Assembly: GCF_002252665.1 (NCBI RefSeq)
Contig: NZ_NQKZ01000002.1
Location: forward strand, 62,001-126,000
DNA: 64,000 bases
Direction: 5' to 3'
Source of the DNA: Synechococcus sp. 8F6
GTDB taxonomy: Bacteria > Cyanobacteriota > Cyanobacteriia > PCC-6307 > Cyanobiaceae
Below, in pieces: positions 1-9,909 of the stretch (its first letter is position 1; every line of letters starts with the position of its first letter). The position numbers and the translations under genes are program-made. The notes below the pieces were generated by a model, which was given only the letters and a program-made list of their open reading frames with translations, was not told where the DNA came from and did no database searches.

Positions 1-220
1 GCGGGGGAAGCGGCGGGGCCTCCACCCCAGGCCTCGACAGTTGGGCTACCAATCCGGCGCCCAGTAAAGCCAGCAGCCCGCTGAGCACACGCAGGGAAAC
101 CTGGCCGTGGGGGCGATCCAGGCGGGACGGACGGCGAGAACGCACCAGGGCAGTCGGACGGTCCGCACCAGTCTGAGGCTGGTTGCGAAGATCGGGGCTT
201 CTTGCCTCCCGCGCCTCCAT
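1..220 (-). CDS. Unidentified protein, N-terminal part only (cut by the window edge)
   Basis: An open minus-strand frame of 73 codons runs from an ATG at 220 off the left end with no stop. The first 40 residues are polar and Arg-rich. They are followed by a hydrophobic segment ([15 protein letters not shown]) and a Pro-rich stretch, which looks like a signal anchor or signal peptide. The ATG shares the four bases CATG with the mfd ATG on the other strand. A GTG at 145 would give a more typical short N-terminus before the hydrophobic segment and may be the true start. The family cannot be named from this fragment. The reading frame is supported only by openness and the plausible signal, so confidence is modest. 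Confidence 0.4.
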   Translation of the reverse strand, partial: MEAREARSPDLRNQPQTGADRPTALVRSRRPSRLDRPHGQVSLRVLSGLLALLGAGLVAQLSRPGVEAPPLPP

Positions 221-3200
221 GCCCCTCTCCGCCCTGGTGCGTCAACTGCAGCAGGCATCCCTCACCGGGGAGGTGCTGGAGCGCAGCAAGCGGCCCGAGC
301 GCCTGCGACTGAGCGGCGCTGGCCGGGGGGCCAGGGCCCTGATCAGCTCGGCGCTGGCGGGCGCCGCCGGCGCTCCCCTGCTGGTGATCGTGCCCACCCT
401 GGAGGAGGCCGGGCGCTGGGCGGCGCTGCTGGAGCTGATGGGCTGGCCCAGCTGCCAGCTTTATCCCACCAGTGAAGCGAGCCCCTACGAGCCCTTCGAT
501 CCCACCAGCGAAATCACCTGGGGCCAGCTGCAGGTGCTGGCGGAGTTGCTGGATGGCGGCCAGCGCCTGGCGATCGTGGCCACCGAGCGGGCCCTGCAGC
601 CCCACCTACCGCCGCCGGAGGCCCTGCAGGCCCAGTGCCTGAGCCTGCGCAAGGGCGACACGGTGGATCTCGACGAGCTAGCCACCACGCTGACGCGCCT
701 TGGCTATGAGCGGGTGCCCACGATCGAGCAGGAGGGCTGCTGGAGCCGCCGCGGCGACATCATCGACGTGTTTCCGGTAAGCGCCGAGCTGCCGGTGCGG
801 CTGGAATTTTTTGGCGAGGAGCTGGAGAAGCTGCGGGAGTTTGATCCAGCCTCCCAACGCTCCCTCGATGCCGTTGAGGTGGTGCGCCTCACCCCCACCG
901 GCTACGGCCCACTGATCGCCGATGCCCTGCGCGAGGCGATGCCCGATGAACTGGATCAGCTGCTGAGCGCCGAGGCCAGCGACCAGCTGCTGGAGGGCGG
1001 CACCCCCGAGGGCCTGCGGCGGCTGATGGGGCTGGCCTGGCAGCAACCGGCCTGCCTGCTCGATTACCTGCCCGCCCACACCTTGATCGCCGTGGACGAG
1101 CGGCGCCATTGCCTCTCCCACGGCCAGCAGTGGTTCGACCATGTTGTGGAGCATCACAGCGAGGTGTGCCAGGAGCTGGCTCTGCTGCCACCGCTGCTGC
1201 ACCGCCCGCCCAGCGAGGCCCTGGAGCAGGCGGCAGCCTTCGGCGGCTTCGATCTGGCCGAGCTGCACGAAACCGACAGCTACCCCAACAGTCTCGATCT
1301 GGCCTCCCGCTCGGTGCCGGCCTACCCCAACGCCTTCGGCAAGCTGGCGGGGCTGGTGAAGGGCTTTGTGGCCGAGAAGGCCACGGTGTGGCTGCTCTCG
1401 GCCCAGCCCAGCCGGGCGGTAGCCCTGCTGGAGGAGCACGACTGCATCACCCGCTTCGTGCCCAACCCCACCGACTTCCCGGCCATTGATCGGCTGGTGG
1501 AGCAGGCCACGCCGGTGGCGCTGAAAACCAAGGGCACCGCCGAGCTCGAAGGGCTGCAGTTGCCGGCCTGGAAGCTGGTGCTGATCACCGATCGGGAGTT
1601 CTTCGGCCAGCACGCCCTGGCCGCCAGCGGCTATGTGCGGCGGCGGCGCAAGGCCGCCAGCCGCACGGTGGATCCCAACAAGATGCAGCCGGGCGACTTT
1701 GTGGTGCACCGCAACCACGGCATCGGCCGGTTTCTCAAGCTGGAAAAGCTGGCGATCAGCGGCGAATCGCGCGACTACCTGGTGGTGCAGTACGCCGACG
1801 GCCTGCTGCGGGTCGCCGCCGACCAGCTGGGCAGCCTCGGCCGCTACCGCGCCAGCACCGATGCCCCGCCCGAGCTCAACCGCATGGGCGGCACGGCCTG
1901 GACCAAGGCCAAGGAGCGGGCCCAGAAGGCCGTGCGCAAGGTGGCGCTGGATCTGGTGAAGCTCTATGCCGAGCGCCACCAGGCCCCGGGTTTCGCCTTC
2001 CCGGCCGATGGCCCCTGGCAACACGAGCTCGAAGACTCCTTCCCCTACGAACCCACCCCCGATCAGGTGAAGGCGATCGCCGATGTGAAACGCGACATGG
2101 AGCAGCCCCAGCCCATGGACCGGCTGGTGTGCGGCGATGTGGGCTTCGGCAAAACCGAGGTGGCCATCCGCGCCATCTTCAAAGCTGTGACCGCCGGCAA
2201 GCAGGTGGCGATGCTGGCCCCCACCACCGTGCTGGCCCAGCAGCACTGGCGCTCCCTCTCGGAGCGCTTCGCGCCCTATCCGCTCAAGGTGAGCCTGCTC
2301 AACCGCTTCCGCACCGCCGGCGAGCGCAAGGTGATCCTCGAGGGGCTGGCCAGCGGCAAAGTCGATGTGGTGGTGGGCACCCACCAACTGCTCTCCAAAG
2401 GCACCGGCTTCAAGCAGCTGGGCCTGCTGGTGGTGGATGAGGAGCAGCGCTTCGGCGTAAACCAGAAGGAAAAAATCAAGGCCCTGCGCAAAGACGTGGA
2501 CGTGCTGACGCTCAGCGCCACACCGATCCCACGCACCCTCTACATGAGCCTCTCGGGCGTGCGCGAGATGAGCCTGATCACCACACCGCCGCCGCTGCGC
2601 CGGCCGATCAAAACCCACCTGGCCGCCCTCGATGAGGAGGCGGTGCGCAGCGCCATCCGCCAGGAGATCGACCGCGGCGGCCAGATCTTTTACGTGGTGC
2701 CCAGGGTGGAGGGCATCGACGATGTGGCCGCCCAACTGCAGAGCATGATTCCGGGCCTACGGCTGCTGGTGGCCCACGGCCAGATGGCCGAGGGGGAGCT
2801 GGAGAGCGCCATGGTGGCCTTCAACGCCGGTGAGGCCGACCTGATGCTCTGCACCACGATCGTGGAGAGCGGCCTCGACATCCCCAGGGTGAACACGATC
2901 CTGATCGAGGACGCCCACAAGTTTGGTCTGGCCCAGCTGTATCAGCTGCGCGGCCGGGTGGGCCGCAGCGGCATCCAGGCCCACGCCTGGCTCTTCTATC
3001 CCGGCGATGCCTCCCTCAGCGAAGCGGCACGCCAGCGGCTGCGGGCGATTCAGGAATTCGCCCAGCTGGGCAGTGGCTACCAGTTGGCCATGCGCGACAT
3101 GGAAATCCGCGGCGTGGGCAACCTGCTGGGGGTGGAACAGAGCGGCCAGATGGAGGCGATCGGCTTCGACCTCTACATGGAGATGCTGCAGGAATCCCTC

Positions 3201-3767
3201 GCCGAGATCCAGGGCCAGGACATCCCGGCGGTGGACGACACCCAGATCGACCTGCCGATCACCGCCTTCATCCCGGGCGACTGGATCACCGAGAACGACG
3301 AAAAGATGGCGGCCTACCGCGCCGCCGCCGACTGCAGTAACAGGGAAACCCTAGTGGAGCTGGCGGCCGGCTGGGTGGATCGCTATGGGGCCATCCCTGC
3401 GCCGGTGCAATCGCTGCTGCAGCTGATGGAGCTGAAGCTGGTGGCCAAGCGCTGCGGCTTCTCGCGCATCAAGCCGGAAAAGCCCAACATCGCCCTGGAC
3501 ACACCGATGGAAGAGCCGGCCTTCCGGCTGCTGCGCCAGGGTCTGCCCCAGCACCTGCATGGGCGGCTCGTGTATCAGCCGGGGTCGGGGAGCACCGCCA
3601 AGGTGCTGGCCCGGGGCCTGGGCGTGCTGCCCGCCGAGAAGCAACTGGAGGAGCTGATGGGCTGGCTGAACCAGATGGCCGCCCAACTCCCCGGCGCCGA
3701 TGGCCTCACCGAGGCCCAGCGCAGCGAGCAGCAGGCGGCCCAGAACGAGGCGGTGCTGGCGGTGTGA
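219..3767 (+). CDS. mfd: Transcription-repair coupling factor Mfd
   Basis: Mfd is an ATP-driven translocase that removes stalled RNA polymerase from damaged template DNA and recruits UvrA. The 1182-residue product has the full family architecture. A UvrB-like N-terminal region comes first, then a CarD-like RNA polymerase interaction domain near residue 488 ([15 protein letters not shown]). The helicase core has Walker [10 protein letters not shown] near 639, a DEEQ box near 740 and a C-terminal TRCF domain. The length is normal. An in-frame TTG at 183 could extend it by 12 residues, but the ATG at 219 gives the usual N-terminus. It stands alone on the plus strand and converges with the PIN gene 6 bases away. 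Confidence 0.97.
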   Translation: MPLSALVRQLQQASLTGEVLERSKRPERLRLSGAGRGARALISSALAGAAGAPLLVIVPTLEEAGRWAALLELMGWPSCQLYPTSEASPYEPFDPTSEITWGQLQVLAELLDGGQRLAIVATERALQPHLPPPEALQAQCLSLRKGDTVDLDELATTLTRLGYERVPTIEQEGCWSRRGDIIDVFPVSAELPVRLEFFGEELEKLREFDPASQRSLDAVEVVRLTPTGYGPLIADALREAMPDELDQLLSAEASDQLLEGGTPEGLRRLMGLAWQQPACLLDYLPAHTLIAVDERRHCLSHGQQWFDHVVEHHSEVCQELALLPPLLHRPPSEALEQAAAFGGFDLAELHETDSYPNSLDLASRSVPAYPNAFGKLAGLVKGFVAEKATVWLLSAQPSRAVALLEEHDCITRFVPNPTDFPAIDRLVEQATPVALKTKGTAELEGLQLPAWKLVLITDREFFGQHALAASGYVRRRRKAASRTVDPNKMQPGDFVVHRNHGIGRFLKLEKLAISGESRDYLVVQYADGLLRVAADQLGSLGRYRASTDAPPELNRMGGTAWTKAKERAQKAVRKVALDLVKLYAERHQAPGFAFPADGPWQHELEDSFPYEPTPDQVKAIADVKRDMEQPQPMDRLVCGDVGFGKTEVAIRAIFKAVTAGKQVAMLAPTTVLAQQHWRSLSERFAPYPLKVSLLNRFRTAGERKVILEGLASGKVDVVVGTHQLLSKGTGFKQLGLLVVDEEQRFGVNQKEKIKALRKDVDVLTLSATPIPRTLYMSLSGVREMSLITTPPPLRRPIKTHLAALDEEAVRSAIRQEIDRGGQIFYVVPRVEGIDDVAAQLQSMIPGLRLLVAHGQMAEGELESAMVAFNAGEADLMLCTTIVESGLDIPRVNTILIEDAHKFGLAQLYQLRGRVGRSGIQAHAWLFYPGDASLSEAARQRLRAIQEFAQLGSGYQLAMRDMEIRGVGNLLGVEQSGQMEAIGFDLYMEMLQESLAEIQGQDIPAVDDTQIDLPITAFIPGDWITENDEKMAAYRAAADCSNRETLVELAAGWVDRYGAIPAPVQSLLQLMELKLVAKRCGFSRIKPEKPNIALDTPMEEPAFRLLRQGLPQHLHGRLVYQPGSGSTAKVLARGLGVLPAEKQLEELMGWLNQMAAQLPGADGLTEAQRSEQQAAQNEAVLAV

Positions 3768-3773
3768 GGGCGA

Positions 3774-4274
3774 TCAATCCAGCGGAAACCGCAGCCGCGA
3801 AAACTGACGCCCGGCCTCGATGGCCCGCCTCTCGATTGCCACGGCTGAATCCAGCCACCCCTCACGCTCCAGAAACAACAACCAGGCGCGGGTGGTGACC
3901 TTGAGACAACCCGGCGGCAGCAGGAAGGTGGCGCGGGCGATCTTGTGGTCTTCAAACAGAAATACGCCTCGACGGGGAGGCTGCTCCATTGCCATGGCCT
4001 GCATCGTTTCTTGAATGGCCATCTCACCCAGATGGCGTTGGCGGCGCCCTGCTGCCCGGCGGCACACCTCTGTGCTCAAAACGGGGATCTGCTGATCGGT
4101 GACCCACGCAGCGATCTGCTGGCTTGTGGGTGTGTGGCTACGGGTGAGCTCCTCCAGCACCATGTCCACCATGGCCAGAGGCCAGCCCGGCTTCAGCAAC
4201 AGATCCAGACCATCGGCATAGGCCAGGGTGATCCAGGGCCCGGCATCAGGAATCAGAACGGGGGCGTCCCCCAT
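3774..4274 (-). CDS. PIN-like domain protein, probable toxin of a type II toxin-antitoxin pair
   Basis: The 166-residue protein begins with a PIN-type acidic strand (VLIPDAGPWITLA, Asp10), has the acidic helix VDMVLEEL near residue 40 and a later acidic segment FLFEDHKIARA. These are the positions where PIN ribonucleases place metal ligands. PIN toxins cleave RNA and are neutralised by a cognate antitoxin. The ATG overlaps the stop codon of the upstream RHH-like gene by one base (TGATG), the classic coupled arrangement. Which RNA it would cut cannot be told. The fold call rests on motif spacing, so a different nuclease-like fold remains possible. Confidence 0.7.
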   Translation of the reverse strand: MGDAPVLIPDAGPWITLAYADGLDLLLKPGWPLAMVDMVLEELTRSHTPTSQQIAAWVTDQQIPVLSTEVCRRAAGRRQRHLGEMAIQETMQAMAMEQPPRRGVFLFEDHKIARATFLLPPGCLKVTTRAWLLFLEREGWLDSAVAIERRAIEAGRQFSRLRFPLD

Positions 4275-4615
4275 CAGACCAGCTGCTGCAGGTCGCTCAC
4301 CATGGCTTCAGTGGCCTGATCGGCGAGGCGCGGCATCGGCAGGTGGGCCTGGGCCAGCAACAGGAACAGGTCCTCTTCGTGATCGAGATTGAGCTGCTCC
4401 ATCACCTCGATGTCGCTGATGCGGCCGAGGGCAAACCCCAGCAGCAACGTGGCATTGCGGTTGCCGTGCTGCTCGGCCAGCTCGCAGGTTTCCACCAGAT
4501 AGCGCAGCTCCGCATTGAGCAGGGCGCTGATCGAGGTGTCGTGCTGAGCCGCCAAAACCTTGGCCCGGCGCAGAAGATCGCGGTCCACGGAGGCGGTGAA
4601 GTTGACGCTGGCCAT
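4274..4615 (-). CDS. Ribbon-helix-helix-like antitoxin of the PIN pair
   Basis: The 113-residue protein opens with a short beta strand and two helices (VNFTASVDRDLLRRAKVLA, then ISALLNAELRYLV). This resembles the MetJ/Arc ribbon-helix-helix DNA-binding fold of antitoxins. The rest is acidic and helical (LDHEEDLFLLLAQAH), suitable for wrapping a basic toxin. RHH antitoxins usually repress their own operon. It lies directly upstream of the PIN gene with a one-base overlap and 57 bases downstream of the nuclease-helicase gene on the same strand. It could be co-transcribed with that gene or have its own promoter in the gap. Confidence 0.7.
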   Translation of the reverse strand: MASVNFTASVDRDLLRRAKVLAAQHDTSISALLNAELRYLVETCELAEQHGNRNATLLLGFALGRISDIEVMEQLNLDHEEDLFLLLAQAHLPMPRLADQATEAMVSDLQQLV

Positions 4616-4672
4616 GGAACCTGCTGCACCGATTTCAGTGTGTCACAGATTCCAGTATGGGGGTGCCGCTTT

Positions 4673-7600
4673 CTACGCGTTCGACGTGATGCTGCACAGC
4701 CGGTTGATCTGCTCGGCCTCCTCCACCGTGTTGGCAATCCCGGTGGTCAGGCCGGGTGAGCCCACCACGATCGAGAGACACTGAGCGCGGCTGATCGCCA
4801 CGTTGAGCCGGTTGGGCTCCAGCAGAAAGCCCAGGCCCCGTGGTGCGGCATCACCGTCACTGGCCGTGAGCGAATGAATCGCCACCGGCGCTTCCTGACC
4901 CTGGAACTTGTCGACCGTGCCCACCCGCGCCCGCTTGCCGAGGCGCTGCTGCAGACGGTTCACCTGCACGTTGTAGGGAGCGGTCACCAGGATCTGCTCC
5001 GGCCCGAGCACGCCTCGCTGCTCTCCGCCAGCACGCGCATGGCAGTAGCTGCCGTTGAGCAAGGCATCGACGATCTGCTCGATCCGATCGATCTCGGCTT
5101 CGCAGACAACGCTGCAGCCGCTGTGGGCCACGGGCTCAAACACCAACCCCTGCTCTGGCAAAGGCTCACCAGTCGCCGCCAGACAGCGCTGGCGCCAGCA
5201 GATCGCGTTGACGGCGTTGGCGGGATTGGCCTTGAGCCGGCCGTCATAGAAGAGCTGCGACACCATCGCCGTGAGCGAGGGTTCCATCCGCCAGCTGGTG
5301 GCCAGGAACACGCCGCGATCGTCAGGCACCACGTGGGCGCCCTGCATCAGGTACTCAAGGCACGAGCGCCCTGAGTCGCCGGGATGATCGGCCTGGGATG
5401 GTTGGGCCAGCTGCTGCTGATCGCCCACCAGCAGGATCGTTTTGGCGCAGCGGGCCATCACCAGCAGGTTGGCCAGCGACATCTGGCCTGCTTCATCGAT
5501 CACCAGCAGGTCGAATTGATCAGCCAGCTCCTCTCGGCAGAACATCCAGGCCGTGCCGCCCACTACCGCCATCTCCTCTGCGATCGCTGCTGGAGGCACC
5601 AAGGGGATGCCGCGCTCCTGCAGCACCTCTTCCTTCTTGCTGCTGCTGCACTTCACCACCCTCTCCCCAAGCCCCTGTTTCTGGCAGGTGGTGTGGGCCT
5701 TAATCAGCAGGTTGTTGATGGCGGCATGGCTATTCGAGCTGATCGCCACCCGCTTGCCGTCGGCCACCAGCTGGGCGATCACCTGGCCTGTCACCGTTGA
5801 TTTACCCGTCCCTGGCGGGCCCTGCAGCGCCAGGGTGACGCCGCTGGAGTTGGCAAGGAAGCTCGCCAGCCGGGGTGCAACAGAGCCCGGCTCAGCCGCA
5901 ATGGCGCTATTGAGGGTCACCAGCTCGGCAATGGGCTGGCGCTCCAGCAGCTGCAGCATCGCCGGCGGCAGTGGTTGGTTGCCGTCCAGCCATGCATTGG
6001 CCTGCTCCAGCAGGCTCTCGCGCAGCTTCTCGCTGATGTCGGCCGGCACCTTGATCAGCGATGTGAGCCGATCGGGGATGCCATCGCCAAGCCCATCGGC
6101 GCGGCGCTGATCGCGCTTTTTCCATGGCAGCTTCAAAGTGACGCGGCCGCGTTCGGCATCGAGCGACTCGACACTCACCTTCAGGCCGGTTTCGGGGATC
6201 TCCAGCTGCAGGCCCCGATCACCGCTGTCGGCCCGCAACTTCAGCGGCTGCGCCGGATCAAATGAAAAGGTGTGGTAATCGGCTCCGGTGAGCTTGCTCT
6301 CGCGCGGCTCCACACTTTTCCAGCGGGCCTCGGCGATCGCTTCTCCGTCGTCAACCAGATCACCCGGGCTGAGTTCGGCCCTGTTGCGCCGGTCGAAATA
6401 GGCCCACCAGGCCACCTTGGCCTCGCGGTGGTGGAAGGGCAGCAGCTGGGCCAACAAGCGCTGCACCCGCCAACTCATGCCTCGTTTCCCGCCTTCTTCC
6501 TGGGCGGCGAGGAGCGCATCTCTGGCGTTGGCAGGCGGATCGCTCTGCAGCTCCTCCGGCAGTTCGGCCAGCAGCTGGGCACTGAGTTGCTCCAGCGGCC
6601 AGGGCTCCTTGGGTTCCTGGCCCTCACTGCTCAGCTGCAGGTGTTCCTCCGGCAGCCCCTGCTCCCGCTTGAGATCGCGCAGCCAGTCATGCAGAAGGAC
6701 GGTCGACTCGCAGTCCTCGCGGTTGTAGTTCTCGATGTTCTTGAGCAGGGGACTACCAGCGGGCAAAACCCCGGGGCGATCGGGTTCGCCAGAGTTCTGC
6801 CAGTTGAGGTAGGCCACCACCGAGTCGCCGGCGTTGGTCACTTCTGCCTCGCGCTTCTCCATGTAGAGGTGCTCCACCTTCTTGATCGAATAGCTGGGCT
6901 CACCCAGCACGATCGAGCTAGTCACCACCGGCAGCAGGTCCACCAGCAGGCCAGAGCACAGCCACTCATCGATCACCGCTTCTCGGGTGCAGTGCTGCTG
7001 GGCCAGACGGCGCATCGCCGTCCTCTCGTAGCTGGCGTAGTGGTACACCCGCAGGCCCGGATGACGCGTACGCCGCGCTTCCACCCAGTCCACCCACTGC
7101 TCAAAGGCCTTCTTCTCCTCCACAGGGCTGTGGGCCCACCAGGCTTTGAACTGCGACTCGCCGCCAGGCACATCGCGATAGCAAGCGCCAAAGAGGTATT
7201 CGAGCTTTGTGCCAGCCACCGAGTCCTGGACGCCCTCCATGTCAAAACAGATGTCACCATCGTCAGCGGCAGGTAGGGCCGCCAGACCTTTGCCGTTGAC
7301 GACGGGCCTCAGGCGGTAGGCCGGCCGGCCATCGGCCCCAGCAGGGGTGAGCTGCAGTTCGGCCTGTTGCCGCAGTTCATGCAGCGTTTCAGGGTTCACC
7401 CCCGGTACCGATGTGCCGCCGGGCAATGCCGCGAGGGCGTCAATGGTGGTGATGCCAGCAGCGCGCAGCTTCTGCCGCTGGCTCTGGCGCATGTTCGCCA
7501 CCAGCATCAAATCGCGCTGATCGGCCAGCCGCTGCTCGATGAAGGCAGTCCAGCCGCCGTGGTCGCCGGGCATGTCCTCCGGAATGGCCTGTGGGTCAAA

Positions 7601-8224
7601 GGCTGCTCGGAAGGTGCGGTAGCGCTGGCGCAGCAGCTGATACCAGGCCCAGAACTGATCTGTGGCATAGCGCTGAAAGCGGCCACCACCGAGGTAAAGC
7701 TCAAAGTGATCAGGCCGCTGGCCCAGCAGCGGAGTCAGCAGCTCGCAGTAGGCCGAGGCCTGCACCAGAAAGGTGGTCTTGGGCTTGGAGGCGAGCTTGC
7801 ACTCGATTGGGATGTAGCTCCAGGCCCCCAGGGATGAGGGTTGTTCGATGCGGCGCAGCAGATCAGCTGAGCCCCGTAGTTCGTCGTTGCAGAGCGAGGC
7901 CTGGTGGATAAAGTCAAAGCCCTCTGCCATTGCTGCCTTTGTGGCCGCGTAGTCGGCGCTGTTCTGCTTGCCGGGCAGACGGGCAATGCGATGGCCCTGG
8001 GCTTCCAGCTTGGCGAGGAGCACCTGCTCATGGCGCAGACCATCGGCAAAAAGCTGTTGATCCAGCGCATTGGGCTCAGGTTTGGCTCCCTCAAAGAGGC
8101 CGCGTGCTTCTAGCTCTTCCCACCAGGCACCGATGAGCGGGCTGCGGGAGAAGAGTGAGAGCTTGCTGGGGGTGATGAGGGCCGGCTGCTTTGAAGCATC
8201 CGTGTTTCTTATGAAGCTGCTCAT
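4673..8224 (-). CDS. RecB-like nuclease fused to a DNA2/NAM7-type superfamily 1 helicase (TM0106-like)
   Basis: This is a 1183-residue multidomain enzyme. Residues 1-220 form a RecB-like PD-(D/E)XK nuclease (GSADLL at 118, IECKLA with E141 and K143, QASAY at 155). Residues 320-520 form an RNase H-like domain (FDMEG with D328 and E330; YNREDC at 500). Residues about 760-1183 form an SF1B helicase, with GPPGTGKS at 802, DEAG at 910, SWRMEP at 977, DKFQGQE at 1105 and NRLNVAISRA at 1138. All catalytic motifs look intact. TM0106-family fusions are known but their role is not established; DNA end processing or defence are the usual guesses. It starts 9 bases after the stop of a second PD-(D/E)XK nuclease gene. 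Confidence 0.88.
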   Translation of the reverse strand: MSSFIRNTDASKQPALITPSKLSLFSRSPLIGAWWEELEARGLFEGAKPEPNALDQQLFADGLRHEQVLLAKLEAQGHRIARLPGKQNSADYAATKAAMAEGFDFIHQASLCNDELRGSADLLRRIEQPSSLGAWSYIPIECKLASKPKTTFLVQASAYCELLTPLLGQRPDHFELYLGGGRFQRYATDQFWAWYQLLRQRYRTFRAAFDPQAIPEDMPGDHGGWTAFIEQRLADQRDLMLVANMRQSQRQKLRAAGITTIDALAALPGGTSVPGVNPETLHELRQQAELQLTPAGADGRPAYRLRPVVNGKGLAALPAADDGDICFDMEGVQDSVAGTKLEYLFGACYRDVPGGESQFKAWWAHSPVEEKKAFEQWVDWVEARRTRHPGLRVYHYASYERTAMRRLAQQHCTREAVIDEWLCSGLLVDLLPVVTSSIVLGEPSYSIKKVEHLYMEKREAEVTNAGDSVVAYLNWQNSGEPDRPGVLPAGSPLLKNIENYNREDCESTVLLHDWLRDLKREQGLPEEHLQLSSEGQEPKEPWPLEQLSAQLLAELPEELQSDPPANARDALLAAQEEGGKRGMSWRVQRLLAQLLPFHHREAKVAWWAYFDRRNRAELSPGDLVDDGEAIAEARWKSVEPRESKLTGADYHTFSFDPAQPLKLRADSGDRGLQLEIPETGLKVSVESLDAERGRVTLKLPWKKRDQRRADGLGDGIPDRLTSLIKVPADISEKLRESLLEQANAWLDGNQPLPPAMLQLLERQPIAELVTLNSAIAAEPGSVAPRLASFLANSSGVTLALQGPPGTGKSTVTGQVIAQLVADGKRVAISSNSHAAINNLLIKAHTTCQKQGLGERVVKCSSSKKEEVLQERGIPLVPPAAIAEEMAVVGGTAWMFCREELADQFDLLVIDEAGQMSLANLLVMARCAKTILLVGDQQQLAQPSQADHPGDSGRSCLEYLMQGAHVVPDDRGVFLATSWRMEPSLTAMVSQLFYDGRLKANPANAVNAICWRQRCLAATGEPLPEQGLVFEPVAHSGCSVVCEAEIDRIEQIVDALLNGSYCHARAGGEQRGVLGPEQILVTAPYNVQVNRLQQRLGKRARVGTVDKFQGQEAPVAIHSLTASDGDAAPRGLGFLLEPNRLNVAISRAQCLSIVVGSPGLTTGIANTVEEAEQINRLCSITSNA

Positions 8225-8233
8225 GCTTTGACA

Positions 8234-9487
8234 TCAGTCCTCCGACAAGTTCTTGAGTGGCACCAGTCGGCCGCCCTCAAGCATCAGTTTTTCGTCCACT
8301 TTGTTAACAATCTCGCGGACTCGAGGCCATATCTCATCGATGGCAATCCGAATTGGCTCCTGGTCACCTGGCGCCTCGTCGGTATTTCCTGGCTTGATCC
8401 TAATTCGAATTTGTGAGATCCAGTTTTTTGCCCTGATGTTGTCCTTGCGGGCCGGATCCTGCACTTGATCGATGGCCTCACGAATAATCGACCTCGCAAG
8501 GGGCGCACCGCCCGGCGAGATCACGGTTGCGAAGTAACCCTCTACAGAACCCTTCTGCTCCCACAGACGAATCTCGAACAAGAACTGCTCACGACCTTTC
8601 CATCCTTTGGCATTTTTTGGAATAATTTCATTGAGACCTCCCGTCAGAAAGCGGACATAGCAGTTGCTGCATGAACCCATCTTCCAGCCTTCGTCTAAGA
8701 CTTTTTGCTTGATATAGTCACAGGCGATTGTTGCCGCGTCAGGCTTGTTGTCATAGATAAAGTCTAAAATTTCTTTATGGCTTTCGTAAAGCTGCCTGGC
8801 CAGGGCGTTAAGCGGGCTTTCTTTCATGAGATTCGTGCAGAGGTTGTCTAGGTAGTCACTGATGTAGATGCCGACACTTGGAGCCATCGACTCCCTGTGC
8901 AGCTTTAGTATTCTCTCAAGGTGCAAAGAGATTTGGTGATATGAGTAATTGATATAGTTTGCTTGCTCGCCCTCGTCTCCTGGGTCGCGCCCATCAGGGG
9001 TCAGGTAGACGAACGTCTTTCTGCAAGAAGGGAAGCTTTTATTGACAATTTCCCTATAGCGAGCCAGCTGTTTCTGGCTGTCAGAGCTGTCAACTTTGTT
9101 TTCGATGCATACTGCCAAGTCGTCAGCGACGAGGAGGATATCAATATTGCGCCACTCGCGCCTAACTTCGACTCGCCTGGCATTTATGTCTTGCATTCCT
9201 ATTTCGTTGACGGACTCGGGGCTGTCTAGAAGGGAGACGTCCCGAAGAAAGCGCTTCAGAAAGAGCGATCCAAGGCCATGGGTCCCCTCGGGGTCGAGTA
9301 GCCAGGCCAGAAAGTTGGAATGCCTGATCTCCATTCGCTCGATACCGAGTACGGAGAAGATATTCGGATCCTTCAGCTTGAGATCCAGCTCATCAAAGCC
9401 TTCGCTATTCACGAGCTCGGAAAACTGATCGATTCGGACTAGGCGTTCTTTATCTAGCTCCAATTTAGCCTCGTGCTGATAGTTCAA
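8234..9487 (-). CDS. PD-(D/E)XK nuclease family protein (PF14281-like)
   Basis: The 417-residue protein carries the signature of the PDDEXK_4 nucleases. HSNFLAWLLDP is at residue 56 with E53 just before it. WRNIDILL near 113 contains D116, IENK is at 128-131 and a QL pair follows at 140. Members are often found among restriction and anti-phage genes, but their substrates are mostly unknown. The start is a TTG at 9487; no better start is visible, so the true N-terminus may differ slightly. The gene and its flanks (about 8.25-9.5 kb) are clearly richer in A+T than the neighbours, a sign of lateral transfer. It is only 9 bases upstream of the nuclease-helicase gene. Confidence 0.85.
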   Translation of the reverse strand: MNYQHEAKLELDKERLVRIDQFSELVNSEGFDELDLKLKDPNIFSVLGIERMEIRHSNFLAWLLDPEGTHGLGSLFLKRFLRDVSLLDSPESVNEIGMQDINARRVEVRREWRNIDILLVADDLAVCIENKVDSSDSQKQLARYREIVNKSFPSCRKTFVYLTPDGRDPGDEGEQANYINYSYHQISLHLERILKLHRESMAPSVGIYISDYLDNLCTNLMKESPLNALARQLYESHKEILDFIYDNKPDAATIACDYIKQKVLDEGWKMGSCSNCYVRFLTGGLNEIIPKNAKGWKGREQFLFEIRLWEQKGSVEGYFATVISPGGAPLARSIIREAIDQVQDPARKDNIRAKNWISQIRIRIKPGNTDEAPGDQEPIRIAIDEIWPRVREIVNKVDEKLMLEGGRLVPLKNLSED

Positions 9488-9534
9488 TAGGTACGGTTCG
9501 GGTCGTGATTTGTTTACTGGCGGGCTATTTGCCC

Positions 9535-9909
9535 TTAGGCCTTCCTGTAAATCGTTTCGATTGCCCCTGCCTCTCGAAGTCCATCGGAATCAAGCTGCGG
9601 CACATAGAGCATCATCGTCCCCATTCTGCGGTGGAGCTGCGGTAGCAGTCCCTCGCCTTGCCAGAGCTTCTGCTTGGCGCGCACAAAGTCCACCACATCA
9701 GAGCAGCTCCATACTCTCTCTGAATAGCTAGCGTCGGTGGGATATAGTTCCAGTAGTTGATCTAACGTCACAGCCTGAACCACCGGCGAGAGTGCCTCGT
9801 CAAACACCAGGTAGTGGAAGGGACTGTCAATCGCCAGGTCCCGCTCTCTGTAGAAGAGATCGATATAGGCCAGCCGCTCCTCGCGGCTGATTGGGCTGAT
9901 AGCGCTCAT
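9535..9909 (-). CDS. Conserved-looking small protein of unknown function
   Basis: The 124-residue soluble protein has no recognised domain. It is rich in acidic and aromatic residues (REERLAYIDLFYRERDLA near the N-terminus; YPTDASYSERVWSCSD in the middle) and has no signal peptide or membrane segment. The chosen ATG at 9909 overlaps the stop of the phosphatase gene by four bases (ATGA), so translation is probably coupled. A longer frame starts at 9939 but would run deeper into the phosphatase gene. Its position between the phosphatase and the nuclease suggests an accessory role, but no function can be assigned. Confidence 0.65.
   Translation of the reverse strand: MSAISPISREERLAYIDLFYRERDLAIDSPFHYLVFDEALSPVVQAVTLDQLLELYPTDASYSERVWSCSDVVDFVRAKQKLWQGEGLLPQLHRRMGTMMLYVPQLDSDGLREAGAIETIYRKA

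Noticed and set aside
678-2735. 685-codon open frame antisense to mfd
   Set aside because: It lies wholly opposite an intact, highly conserved gene and is a product of high G+C third positions; the translation is His/Gly/Leu-rich with no domain.
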